The position numbers were made by a program, and so were the translations under genes. Below are positions 22,811 to 32,925 of a DNA stretch of 42,170 bases, piece by piece. The number at the start of each line of letters is the position of its first letter. The first letter of the stretch is position 1. Origin of the DNA: Microvirga soli (GTDB lineage: Bacteria > Pseudomonadota > Alphaproteobacteria > Rhizobiales > Beijerinckiaceae); NCBI RefSeq assembly GCF_016734765.1, contig NZ_JAERQE010000038.1:1-42170 (forward strand), in the 5' to 3' direction. Below the pieces are notes generated by a model. It was not told the DNA's origin and did not search any database. It saw only the letters and a program-made list of their open reading frames with translations.

Positions 22811-22987
22811 ATGGAACACTTTGTGGTCACACGCACCAGTGAAGACCTGTGGTCGGTATCACATGACGGGGAGACGTTCGCAAGCTACCCTACCGAAGAG
22901 GAGGCGCTTTCGGTCACTTTCGCACGGGCTGCGGAGCGCAGACGAGCCGGGATCGTCGTGATTGTTGTGGTCACTCAGGCGCAATAA
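22811..22987 (+). CDS. DUF2188-like small protein
   Basis: This is a 58-residue protein from the ATG at 22811: MEHFVVTRTSEDLWSVSHDG, then a helix EEEALSVTFARAAERRRAG and a final hydrophobic strand IVVIVVV. The strand-helix-strand order and the WSVSHDGE segment recall DUF2188, whose members are 50-80 residues and read as YVVxxxxGWxVxxxG…ExA…A…A. The frame extends upstream to 22643, but that part is not protein-like. The function is unknown. The family match is suggestive, not certain. Confidence 0.5.
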   Translation: MEHFVVTRTSEDLWSVSHDGETFASYPTEEEALSVTFARAAERRRAGIVVIVVVTQAQ

Positions 22988-23145
22988 GAGGCCAAGCCTT
23001 AGGGTAGATACTCAGGAAGAGCAGCCACATATCGTCTGACAGCCCCGCCGACGCTTGGCCTGAGAACCAGCCACCAATGGCCTCTTGATTGCCTCTGCCT
23101 TTTCCTGCTTGTTCTGATTGGCTCCAGCAGTGCACTAAACGCAAA

Positions 23146-23397
23146 TCAATGCTTACGAGCTTGAACCAAGTAGGCGGGGACCGTCGTCTCGCCAAGAGCC
23201 CTGCAGGCCTCCAGACGATGCAGCCCCTCCACCAGAACAAAGCGGCTGCCGTCCGGCCGCACCAGAATGGGCGTTTCCTGACCTTTCGCCAGCATGCTCT
23301 CGGCCAGGGTTTCAACCTTCTGCGGATCCAGCGTCTGACGCCGTTTCACCGGCACATAAACATCCTGAATTGAGAGCATCTGCCGCTTCAACACCAT
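23146..23397 (-). CDS. Stand-alone ParB/sulfiredoxin-like domain protein
   Basis: This is an 83-residue protein whose whole length is a ParB N-terminal domain: IQDVYVPVKRRQTLDPQKVETLAESMLAKGQETPILVRPDG, then FVLVEGLHRLEACRALGETTVPAYLV. EGLHRLEA corresponds to the GExHRRxxA motif that binds CTP in ParB and ATP in sulfiredoxin. No DNA-binding helix-turn-helix or dimer domain is present, so it is not a segregation ParB. Such single-domain proteins may be nucleases or enzymes of unknown role, or antirestriction-type proteins. No parA gene is near. The domain assignment is good. Confidence 0.85.
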   Translation of the reverse strand: MVLKRQMLSIQDVYVPVKRRQTLDPQKVETLAESMLAKGQETPILVRPDGSRFVLVEGLHRLEACRALGETTVPAYLVQARKH

Positions 23398-23459
23398 CCC
23401 GACGGCTCCTGTGTCTGTCCTCGCAGGTGAAGCTTACGTGCAGGGATCCGACTTGCATA

Positions 23460-23484
23460 GGAACATGCCCTCACGAGTGGCGTT
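23460..23484 (+). promoter_or_regulatory. Candidate EcfG (general stress sigma) promoter
   Basis: GGAAC (23460-23464), 16 bases, then CGTT (23481-23484). This exactly matches the GGAAC-N16/17-CGTT consensus of alphaproteobacterial EcfG. Downstream on the + strand is only an ATG at 23551 with a signal-peptide-like start (MSKLAALMSFLFPAASSACA), whose later part runs antisense to the DUF6894 gene. Confidence 0.5.
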
Positions 23485-23727
23485 CACGATGATCTCAGCT
23501 TCACAGTTCGCCAGCCTTGTGCGTCGGGTCTCCTTAGTGGAGACATCACCATGAGCAAGCTCGCAGCATTAATGAGCTTTCTTTTTCCGGCCGCTTCGTC
23601 TGCCTGCGCACAAACCGTGACTTTGCACGACCGGACCCGTGACATCGGGCCTCGATCAGCAGCCTATCTGGTGCTCATAACTGTTCATTGGACGAGGCCC
23701 CGTTTTGGTCTGTACTGGCATGTGGAA

Positions 23728-23996
23728 CTACGCGCTCCAGGGATGCGGATCATGAGCCGGAGGAGAATGCCGCTTGATCTCCATCGAAGCTCTGACGGTG
23801 CAGATCCGTCGGCCACGCTCGTCCCGCACCTCGATGACAACATCACTGATATCGCCCTTGGCAGGCCGGTTTGCTCCGATCTCTGCCGCCGATTGACCGG
23901 AAGTCTGCACGGCAGCGTCCATACTGTCGAACTCGGTGCCTTCATCATCGTGCGCACTCTGTGCGCCATCGCGAATGTCGAAGTAGTAGCGGGCAA
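23728..23996 (-). pseudogene. DUF6894 protein with a broken start
   Basis: The - strand encodes YYFDIRDGAQSA, then DDEGTEFDSMDAAVQ and VVIEVRDERGRRICTVRAS, the DUF6894 pattern (MPRYxFDIxDG…DxxGxxxxxxxxA…VxVRDExGxxVxxV). The expected start MP(R/x)Y is present only if one base is restored: GGAGG is followed by a TTG whose reading, TTGCCCGCTAC, is one C short of TTGCCCCGCTAC. As it stands, the frame entered at the TTG (23996) is wrong after two codons. An internal ATG at 23922 would give a headless 64-residue protein. This could be a real mutation or an error in a C-run. Confidence 0.6.
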
Positions 23997-24524
23997 CAGC
24001 GACCTCCCTTAGGCCAGCACCAATACGTCAACATAGGGTACTTTCGGACAGAATGCGCCCTGGCTGAAAGTGCTGTCTGAACCCCTCAGCCAGGGCATCA
24101 GCGGAGAGGAAGCCCTCCAACAACCCCAATGTCACTCACCGAAGACACTGGAGCACCGGTGCGGGCTGATACGCCATGCGCCCGCTCCAGCCATCCTGTC
24201 TCGACCAGTGTAAACAATCCGTGGACGTCGACTTGCGCCCACTCACCGATGTGAGCGTGAGAAGGAAGAACCGCGCGCAGACACCTGACCGCTTTCATTA
24301 AGCACATCTAATCAGGGATCTTCCGACGTTTGGGCAGTCACGAAGGTTGGGAAGATTGGCCGCTAACTCGACAGATGTGGCGTTGGACGAACTGGCTCTA
24401 TCCGAGTTGCTGAAGGGCGGTTCGAGGGCAAAAGGCAGGGAGGCAGCATTAGAAATGTATCCGTCGCTAGCACTTTGCAGCTGCGTCACGAGGTTGTCAT
24501 AGAGCCACTTTAGGTAAGCGATGT
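23997..24524. other. Gap of about 530 bp, no secure gene
   Basis: Short frames on the - strand (24098-24298, MKAVRCLRAVLPSHAHIGEW...; 24298-24489) are not supported by ribosome sites or family motifs. Nothing else is seen. Confidence 0.35.
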
Positions 24525-24797
24525 GGCCTGAGGGACAAGGACGGCCATAGCCTACTGGAGGTCTCCCGCTTCCTCACACCGTCTGTCGTCGCAGATCACC
24601 AGAATGCCCCGGTCAACGCCGTCGGCTACCTCTGCATCATGTTCGCCGTGGATGACATCGACGAGACGCTTCAAAGGCTCCGCACGCGCGGCGCGCAGCT
24701 CGTCGGCGAAGTCGTCCAGTACAAAGACGCGTGTCGGCTTTGCTACATCCATGATCCTGAAGGGCTTTTCATCGGACTCGCCCGGGAACTCAGCTGA
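24525..24797 (+). pseudogene. VOC/glyoxalase-family C-terminal half
   Basis: The frame gives LRDKDGHSLLEVSRFLTP, then YLCIMFAVDDIDETLQRLRTRGAQLVGEVVQY, and RLCYIHDPEGLFIGLARELS before TGA. This is the second half of a vicinal-oxygen-chelate (glyoxalase/bleomycin-resistance type) protein. It has the HSxxE ligand of one repeat and the DPEGxxIGLAEEL end. Full members have about 130-145 residues. The first 50 or so are replaced here by unrelated sequence, so it is a truncated gene. The fusion point carries the 20-base string also seen at 19571. Confidence 0.6.
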
Positions 24798-24866
24798 GGG
24801 CGATAACAACAAATGGCGAAGAGTGGCCTATGTCAGAGATCGCTCCCTGAGCAATTAGGTGCGGCA

Positions 24867-24909
24867 AACAAAAGCCCCGGCCGAGAGGCAAGGTCTCTCG
24901 GCCGGGGCT
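24867..24909 (-). terminator. Strong intrinsic terminator (SWIB gene)
   Basis: A perfect 15-bp stem AGCCCCGGCCGAGAG/CTCTCGGCCGGGGCT with a 7-base loop. On the - strand it is followed by TTTTGTTT. It lies about 130 bp downstream of the SWIB-domain gene and would end its transcript. Confidence 0.85.
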
Positions 24910-25036
24910 AGCTCCGAGCATTGAAATGCTATGGAGTGTTCGGGCAGATACGCAACGCGCCCGATACCAACAAGACTGAACAGTCAAGTTTAACAATTCG
25001 TGCATGGGCCGGACACCTGGCCCGTGCCTTGGCATC

Positions 25037-25309
25037 TCAGGAGAGATGCTGCGCGAAGTGCTTGTTCATCTCGAACATGCTGACCTTGTCCTTGCCATCA
25101 AAGACCGCCCTGAGCTTGTCGTCCGCCAAGATCTCGCGCTTGTTGGCAGGATTCTGCAGATTGTTCGCCTTGATGTACTCCCACACCTTGCTCACCACCT
25201 CAGTGCGCGGGAGCGGGGCTGACCCGACCACTGCCGCCAGTTCATTCGACGGCTGCAACGGCTTCGCCAGAGCCGGATTGGGCTTCTTGACTGCTTTTAC
25301 CTCGGTCAT
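25037..25309 (-). CDS. SWIB/MDM2-domain protein
   Basis: This is a 90-residue protein from the ATG at 25309, with AGGAG nine bases upstream. After a lysine/alanine-rich start (MTEVKAVKKPNPALAKPL) it is a SWIB domain: LAAVVGSAPLPRTEVVSKVWEYIKANNLQNPANKREILADDKLRAVF, then KVSMFEMNKHFAQHL. The eukaryotic domain occurs in chromatin remodelling (BAF60b) and MDM2. In bacteria it is known from Chlamydia, where it is fused to topoisomerase I, and as short proteins in alphaproteobacteria. DNA-related function is plausible but unknown. Its own terminator lies downstream. Confidence 0.92.
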   Translation of the reverse strand: MTEVKAVKKPNPALAKPLQPSNELAAVVGSAPLPRTEVVSKVWEYIKANNLQNPANKREILADDKLRAVFDGKDKVSMFEMNKHFAQHLS

Positions 25310-25451
25310 CGTGAAACTCCTAAGCTGCGCCCACTGCTCTCTGCAGGGGAAAGGGACCGGGACCATCGCCAACAAAGGTTGAACAGTTCCTTAATCCCGC
25401 TCCGACCTTGCATATGTGGGGACGATGATGAGGAGCGGAAGCGTCAGGTCG

Positions 25452-25721
25452 CTACCGTCCACGCCGTTTGCTTTGTGGCTTTGCCATCATGTGCCGCATC
25501 GCTTCTTCAGCACGAGCCCTGGCTTCAACATTGTTACTGAGGTTGCGGACTTCGGACGGCTCGTCTTGCTGATCAATGCCATTCTTCCGGGCGCGCCACT
25601 GCTTTGCCTGGGCAGCGGTCGCCGCCGCATTGGCCAGCCTCTCCAGTCGATCTAGCTGGGGTGTGCTCGCCTTCCCGTTTGTCTCTGATTGTTCGTCCTC
25701 TTGCTCAGGGTGTTTTCCCAT
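25452..25721 (-). CDS. Small charged hypothetical protein (paralogue 2)
   Basis: This 89-residue paralogue of the protein at 18859-19122 shares STPQLDRLERLANAA, AKQWRARKNG, VRNLSNN and EEAMRHMMAK. The N-terminus is acidic (MGKHPEQEDEQSE) and the end basic (PQSKRRGR). The ATG has a GAGGAA ribosome site. Both copies sit near a CYTH-WGR unit, within 1 to 2 kb, but the gene orders differ, so they were not copied as one block. The function is unknown. Conservation between the two copies shows it is a real gene. Confidence 0.65.
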   Translation of the reverse strand: MGKHPEQEDEQSETNGKASTPQLDRLERLANAAATAAQAKQWRARKNGIDQQDEPSEVRNLSNNVEARARAEEAMRHMMAKPQSKRRGR

Positions 25722-25831
25722 CTGTTCGCTTCCTCAGGCTCGACGCTGCTGTTTATGCTATGGCGTTACGTGCTTCATTTCAGGGGATGTAGGTTAACTT
25801 CGTCTTAACCATAAAGGTCCGAGGTACGCCG

Positions 25832-26173
25832 ATGCGAAAGATCCATCATGGCTTTATAGCAATCGGCATCCTCATGGGCCCTGCCAGTCTCATCTTTGCT
25901 CATGAGAAACTCACTCGAACAGCTGCTCAAGAAGTGTTTGAATCGTTTGATCCGCCACCAGTCTTACGGCAGGCCTATACCCAGTGCGCAGAGGCTCCGA
26001 AGCAGAAGAGGTCAACTCAGTGCGACGAGTATGTGAGCTTCTTTGAACAATGCGCCACTCGGAACAACGAGTGTGGCCCACAGTCCGTCTACGAGGTGCT
26101 CACCAAGCTCATCCTCTCAGTGCCACCACAGCGGCCGAAGGCGGACAAGGTTGCTACACCCACCGACGTCTAA
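25832..26173 (+). CDS. Small exported protein with four cysteines
   Basis: This 113-residue protein has a signal peptide (MRKIHHGFIAIGILMGPASLIFA) and a GAGG ribosome site. The mature part begins HEKLTRTAAQEVFESFDPPPVLRQAY and has four cysteines: Cys54 and Cys65 around KQKRST, Cys74 in FFEQC, and one in NNECGPQS. These could form two disulfides in the periplasm. The end is basic. I do not know the family. It stands alone, with about 740 bp of decayed and repeated sequence downstream before the CYTH copy C. Confidence 0.65.
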   Translation: MRKIHHGFIAIGILMGPASLIFAHEKLTRTAAQEVFESFDPPPVLRQAYTQCAEAPKQKRSTQCDEYVSFFEQCATRNNECGPQSVYEVLTKLILSVPPQRPKADKVATPTDV

Positions 26174-26531
26174 CCTGGCACACTGCCTGGGCAAAGTCAT
26201 AGAGCGCTCTGTCAGAGCGCACCATGCTCTACCTGTTGAGCATACGATGCCTTAATTCGCTGAAAGCGATGTCGATATAAGTTCTTCCAGAGTTCCTTGC
26301 AGCGCAAAGTGAAAACTACAGGGATCGCTCGATCTTGAAAGTCGGATGGTTTTGTCATGCAAGGTTGAACCCTATGAAGAAATTCAGTCAGTCGCAGTTG
26401 ATCCTCCCACTGCTCGCTACCATCGAAGAGAGGTGAGCCCTCACAATCTGCGCGACATCGGTGCCGATCGCAGCTGACCCGACTGACACTCTGGCTGCAA
26501 ATTGGGCGAAGGGTCCCGTTGGGAACGGATC
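26174..26531. other. Gap of 358 bp, no gene seen
   Basis: No open frame here is convincing on either strand. It separates the exported protein gene from the duplicated leader. Confidence 0.4.
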
Positions 26532-26912
26532 GTGTGCGGCGCCGCACATCGGCGCATGATGCGTGCATCTACATAGATCGTGCGATGCTGGAATACATCG
26601 CACGCGCCCTGGTAGGAGATCTGGTGCTCAGCCTCTCACTGGGGCGCTTCGTGCTTGTGCACAGCAGTCAGTTGCATTTTTGTGGCTCATGGCGCATTCT
26701 GGTGGTGTGGTGTTGCAACCGGCATCACAGAAGCGCCCTGACAGTGAGCTCCGCACGGCTAACTCTGTCGGGGCGTTGTCGTTTGGGAATACCTTGCTCA
26801 TGTCGTGAGAAAGCCCGGCGGAAACCATACTACGGGGTTCAGGGTTGTCTCTCCCATCCTCCGGGATCTACCAAAGGCAGGCCTCCACAATCTTTGACAA
26901 TGCTTGGATTTC
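26532..26912 (+). repeat. Conserved leader of the CYTH-WGR unit, copy C
   Basis: This is the counterpart of 16853-17231. It keeps TGTGCGGC/GCCGCACA (26533-26548), where copy B has a different but still self-complementary sequence, and GTGCGATG-N8-CATCGCAC (26580-26603), with identical arms and a changed spacer. The 41-base identical block is at 26802-26842. Copying of the whole unit followed by selection on the two palindromes is the simplest reading. Confidence 0.6.
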
Positions 26913-27599
26913 ATGACCGTTCGCCGCCGATTTCTCCTCGCCTCGTCGTTGACCCGTCTCATCCAGCGCGAAAGGGGCTGACTGCGCCACGTCGAGGGCT
27001 TCTTTCCTGAGCAGCGGGATCGCTCATCATGGGTTCGCCTCGAAGAGAACAGAGGCGTGCTGGTCCTTAAGACGATCAGCCCTCATGGCGAGGCCGAGGA
27101 CCGTGCCGACATTCCACTAAGCCATGCTCATGCGCTGCTCGATGTCTGCGACGGCGAGGTTGACTACACCCGCACATTGCTGCCGATCGGCGAGGGCCAT
27201 GGGCTAGTCGAGGAGATCCTCCGCCCCCGTATCCTGCATCGCGTCACCATGGAGCTCGCGTCTGACGGGGAGGCGAGGGCCTTTCATCCGCTCGAATGGG
27301 TTGCGTCAGAGGTGACGACGGATCCGCGCTACATCGATCAGTCCATTGCCCTGAGAGGGCTCGACGAGGTTACGGAGATCCCGGTCAGATGTGGCGCTCA
27401 ACAGCCTGATCGATGCCTCAGAAGGTCGGTTCTCCACTCAAGGTCGGATGGCCACCACCGGCCCAAGGCCAACCAGGCGCTGGGAACCAGGTCCAAGGCT
27501 CAGACCACCGACGATACCGTCAAGGTCAACCCCGACGAGCTCGAAGCGGCGATGATGCGGGAGATGGAGAAGACGCTGCCGAAGGACAAACCTGAGTAG
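26913..27599 (+). pseudogene. CYTH-fold paralogue C, broken by a stop and frameshifts
   Basis: The ATG at 26913 starts MTVRRRFLLAS, like copy B. A TGA follows at codon 23 (26979-26981) where B has Gly (RERGGLLHVEG against RERG-stop-LRHVEG). After it the frame is well kept for about 130 codons (VEGFFPEQ, WVRLEENRGVLVLK, PLEWVASEVTTDPRY). A two-base deletion then shifts the reading near 27388, and a second indel near 27465 restores it, giving the tail KVNPDELEAAMMREMEKTL. In the WFGPEVT motif the text is WVASEVT. A GTG at 27057 could start a shortened product, but this is best called a pseudogene of recent origin. Confidence 0.75.
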
Positions 27600-27648
27600 G
27601 AACTCTCCCATAACGTCCGACGCCTGCTCGCCCATACAGCACCATCTG

Positions 27649-27855
27649 GTGCTCTATCAGCGTGACCCGGAGCAGGGCAGGGGGCGCTCCTTCAGCCTGA
27701 TGATCGAATGGGACCTGTTCGGCACGATCCGGCTGGTGCGCAACTGCGGTTTTGCGGGATTGGAAGGTCAGCCGAAGGCCGAGATCCTCCCCAATGGGAC
27801 CGAAGCAGCCCGGGCTTTGGAGAGGTGGGCCACAGCTCAGCGTCAGAAAGGCTAA
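27649..27855 (+). CDS. WGR-domain protein (copy C)
   Basis: The GTG frame gives 68 residues: LYQRDPEQGRGRSFSLMIEWDLFGTIRLVRNCGFAGLEGQPKAEILPNGTEAARALERWA. It is clearly the duplicate of the gene at 17976. The motif that gives the domain its name has changed from WGL to CGF, and the glycine-serine step is altered, so binding may be weakened. Upstream of the GTG, 13 codons still match copy B at the protein level, but the old start is now ATA (27610). Unlike copy B it is not in frame with the CYTH gene. It may be decaying. Confidence 0.6.
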   Translation: MLYQRDPEQGRGRSFSLMIEWDLFGTIRLVRNCGFAGLEGQPKAEILPNGTEAARALERWATAQRQKG

Positions 27856-27977
27856 ACGGACCTCGGATGCAGCGGCTGGGGCGCCGGCTTGTGATCACGG
27901 TTGCAAGCCTCACGCAAGCTTAACCTGCTATCAAGATCCTCGGCGCACTGTGTCGGCTCCACACAAGGAGACGGCAC

Positions 27978-28193
27978 ATGAGCGAATGGCATCAGCGCGA
28001 CCACGGCCCGGTTACTGAGGAAAAGCTCGTCCAGGCGGTTCACATCCTCGCCGACATCGTGGAAACAAACGGTCCAGCTTTCCGCCCGCTGTATCAGGAC
28101 CTGCGGCGGCAGCTAGCTGATCTGCGCCTGCAGCAGCAGGCGGAAGCTGCCGCCAAGGCCAGAGCCGCTCAGGACAGCACCAAGGTTGCTTGA
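27978..28193 (+). CDS. Small helical hypothetical protein, 71 residues
   Basis: The ATG has AAGGAGA nine bases upstream, the best ribosome site in this region. The protein (MSEWHQRDHGPVTEEKLVQAVHILADIVETNGPAFRPLYQDLRRQLADLRLQQQ...) is mostly helical, with an AEAAAKARAAQ end. It has no signal or membrane segment. The helix pattern with regular leucines suggests dimer formation. I do not recognise a family. About 560 bp without a secure gene separate it from ftsK. Confidence 0.65.
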   Translation: MSEWHQRDHGPVTEEKLVQAVHILADIVETNGPAFRPLYQDLRRQLADLRLQQQAEAAAKARAAQDSTKVA

Positions 28194-28757
28194 GCCTCAG
28201 GAGCGTGAGCATCTCGTACGGGAGCTGATGATCGCTTGCCGGGAAATCCGTAGCGCTCATAACAACTTAAGGGCTTGAGCTAGAGTACGCGGTCAGGTCG
28301 ACGCTGCGAAAGAGGGCTTTCGGTGAACGTAGTCCAGTACAATGGAGCGATGGCGCGCCGTGTTGCAACCGTCAGTTGGCAAGAGACACGCCGTATGCCT
28401 AACGCTTTTCCTCGCTCGGTTCGAACTCAAGTACCGGCCGCTCGGCGAGAATCTATTGATTGATGCACGGATTAAAGTTCCAGAATTTTTGTTCCGTGCA
28501 GTTTTCCCGTGGCCGATCCAAAAAACTGCTGCATCCATAGTTGGACTGATCGTTCCTCCACCGTGGCATCAGCTCCTAGTTGACATCAACGTTTGCAGTG
28601 TGGGTTCCACAGCCTTCGTCGTCACCCGTGCGAGCCGAGCAGGTGCCGTCGCAATTGGACAGGTCCCCAGCCTAACCCTCTGTTTACGGTTTGCTCTCAG
28701 AGTCACGACACCGCCAGAATCAGCTTGGCCGATCACCTTTCAATTGCGTCAGAGATC
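28194..28757. other. Gap of 564 bp before ftsK
   Basis: A 32-codon frame from a TTG at 28186 (LLEPQEREHLVRELMIACREIRSAHNN) looks protein-like but lacks a proper start. Longer frames overlapping the ftsK start are shadows. Promoters for ftsK were not identified. Confidence 0.35.
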
Positions 28758-31511
<2,754 letters not shown>

Positions 31512-31608
31512 GGCTGGCAGCGGACCGGACTGGCACACGCAAATGAGCATTGGCTCAGCCTCTAGCAGTCGGTGTAGCCTGCCGGATCTCATCTCGTTTC
31601 CACACCGT

Positions 31609-31650
31609 GCCCTCGGGAAGCCTTTGGTGCTCCCGAGGGCTTCCATTTTA
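31609..31650 (+). terminator. Terminator after ftsK
   Basis: GCCCTCGGGA (31609-31618) pairs with TCCCGAGGGC (31631-31640) around a 12-base loop, followed by TTCCATTTTA. It is 97 bp past the ftsK stop and on the same strand. Confidence 0.65.
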
Positions 31651-32060
31651 GGGATGCCTTCTTCAAAACGTGAAGTGCTTGTGTCGCGTGCACACCGCGC
31701 AAAGCTCGATACCCGGGAGATACAGGCAAGGACCTCGTGTGGTCGTCTCAAGTAAAGCGCCACAGCCAATCGATCGTTAAAGGTTGGTCTATGCCGTAGA
31801 TTGGCAAAGCCGTGCTTGAAGCTTCTGAGCCAGGTGGGATGAAGACTAGGCCATCGGGCGCCGGAGCCGATTTGAGCCGTGGATCACATGTCACCCTTCA
31901 ACGGCGTGACGGTGTTATCAGGAGCCCGCCTTGTGCCGGATCCTGGATGGTCTTAACCCGCCTGCCTATCCCGTTCGAAACACAGGATGTTGCCATAAAC
32001 GATCTCTCAACACATTTGCGAAAATCTAATTAGAGCGCCACCCTCGAGGGATCCTGGCCT
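31651..32060. other. Gap of about 410 bp, no gene seen
   Basis: Only short frames lacking ribosome sites are present. Nothing else is recognised. Confidence 0.35.
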
Positions 32061-32463
32061 ATGATCCGCCTGCGTCTTGTCGCCTGCGGAATAGTATTCC
32101 TGTTTCTTTCTACAAGTTCTGGATCCACCGAACCTGATTTTAACGTCACCAAGATCGACGTGGATTGGCAGCTTGCCTCGTTCCTCCTGCCACCTGATCT
32201 TGAGCCGATCACCACATCCACTATTCTTGAGATTGCTTCTCTTCCCCGTGCTCTCAAAGGCCGATCCACGTACCCGCCTGACATTGCTGAAATGGCCGCA
32301 GCCAACGGGGTGCCGCCGGCCCTTGTTGACGCGGTGGTCCTGCCGACTGGCCGATGGCAACCTGTGTCGCGCACTGATGAAATACTGCGCCGGGTACGGC
32401 TCAGACAGGATGAGCGCTCTAAGCGTCGAGTACTGCCGAAGAGCTCGCTAGCACCTCGCGGCC
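32061..32463 (+). pseudogene. Decayed lytic transglycosylase (SLT-type) gene
   Basis: The ATG frame begins with a signal-like helix (MIRLRLVACGIVFLFLSTSSG). Further on it has YPPDIAEMAAANGVPPALVDAVVL, the entry helix of soluble lytic transglycosylase domains (…IxxxAxxxGVPPxLVxAVxxxESxWxP). The catalytic ES motif should follow, but the text is PTGRWQPVSR, so the Glu is lost. Beyond that the QVRLxTAR-like and TAEELAS-like parts are found only in different frames. The enzyme would have cleaved peptidoglycan, but this copy cannot. A 157-codon frame remains open through the decay. Confidence 0.6.
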
Positions 32464-32534
32464 GTGGGGACCGAATTAGGAACTCCAGTTGGACCGCTCC
32501 CGAAGCGGGTGATCCGCATGCGCCGCCGGGGTAA

Positions 32535-32864
32535 GGACACTGAGCGCAGGCGCTCAACAAAGCTCACGATCGCGGCATCCAGGGTCTCGCGTCTGTACGG
32601 GAGCGAACGGATCCGATCCAGCTGGCTGCAGCAGTCTGAAAGGGACACCAGAGCTTGGAAAGTGATCCATCTGCAAGTGGAATCCCGAAGAGCCGGATTG
32701 CATCTTGTTGGCGCAGCGGCAATGTTGATGGATAACCCGCTCCATTACGGTTTGTTTTGACACAGACACTCTGCAGTGCGACCGATTCTGTATGGCTCCC
32801 TGCATCGACAGTTGCGGGTCACTCATACAGGGTCTGTTTAGAATCAGCGTTTGCTATTGAATCA
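32535..32864. other. Gap of 330 bp, no gene seen
   Basis: Frames here (for example + strand 32464-32760) look like random sequence. The segment separates the transglycosylase remnant from the terminator of CYTH gene D. Confidence 0.35.
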
Positions 32865-32897
32865 ACAAAAGGAGCGCTGCCTGACGATGGCAGCGCT
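32865..32897 (-). terminator. Terminator of CYTH-like gene D
   Basis: AGCGCTGCC (32873-32881) and GGCAGCGCT (32889-32897) form a perfect 9-bp stem with a 7-base loop. On the - strand it is followed by CCTTTTGTT. It lies 28 bp past the stop of gene D. Confidence 0.8.
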
Positions 32898-32925
32898 TTC
32901 TAATGTTGTCCGGCCCGGCTTCAGG

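Noticed and set aside
25365..25390. EcfG-like box before the SWIB gene (GGAAC-N17-CGAT on the - strand)
   Set aside because: The -10 differs from CGTT and the position is common enough by chance. Kept out of the feature list.
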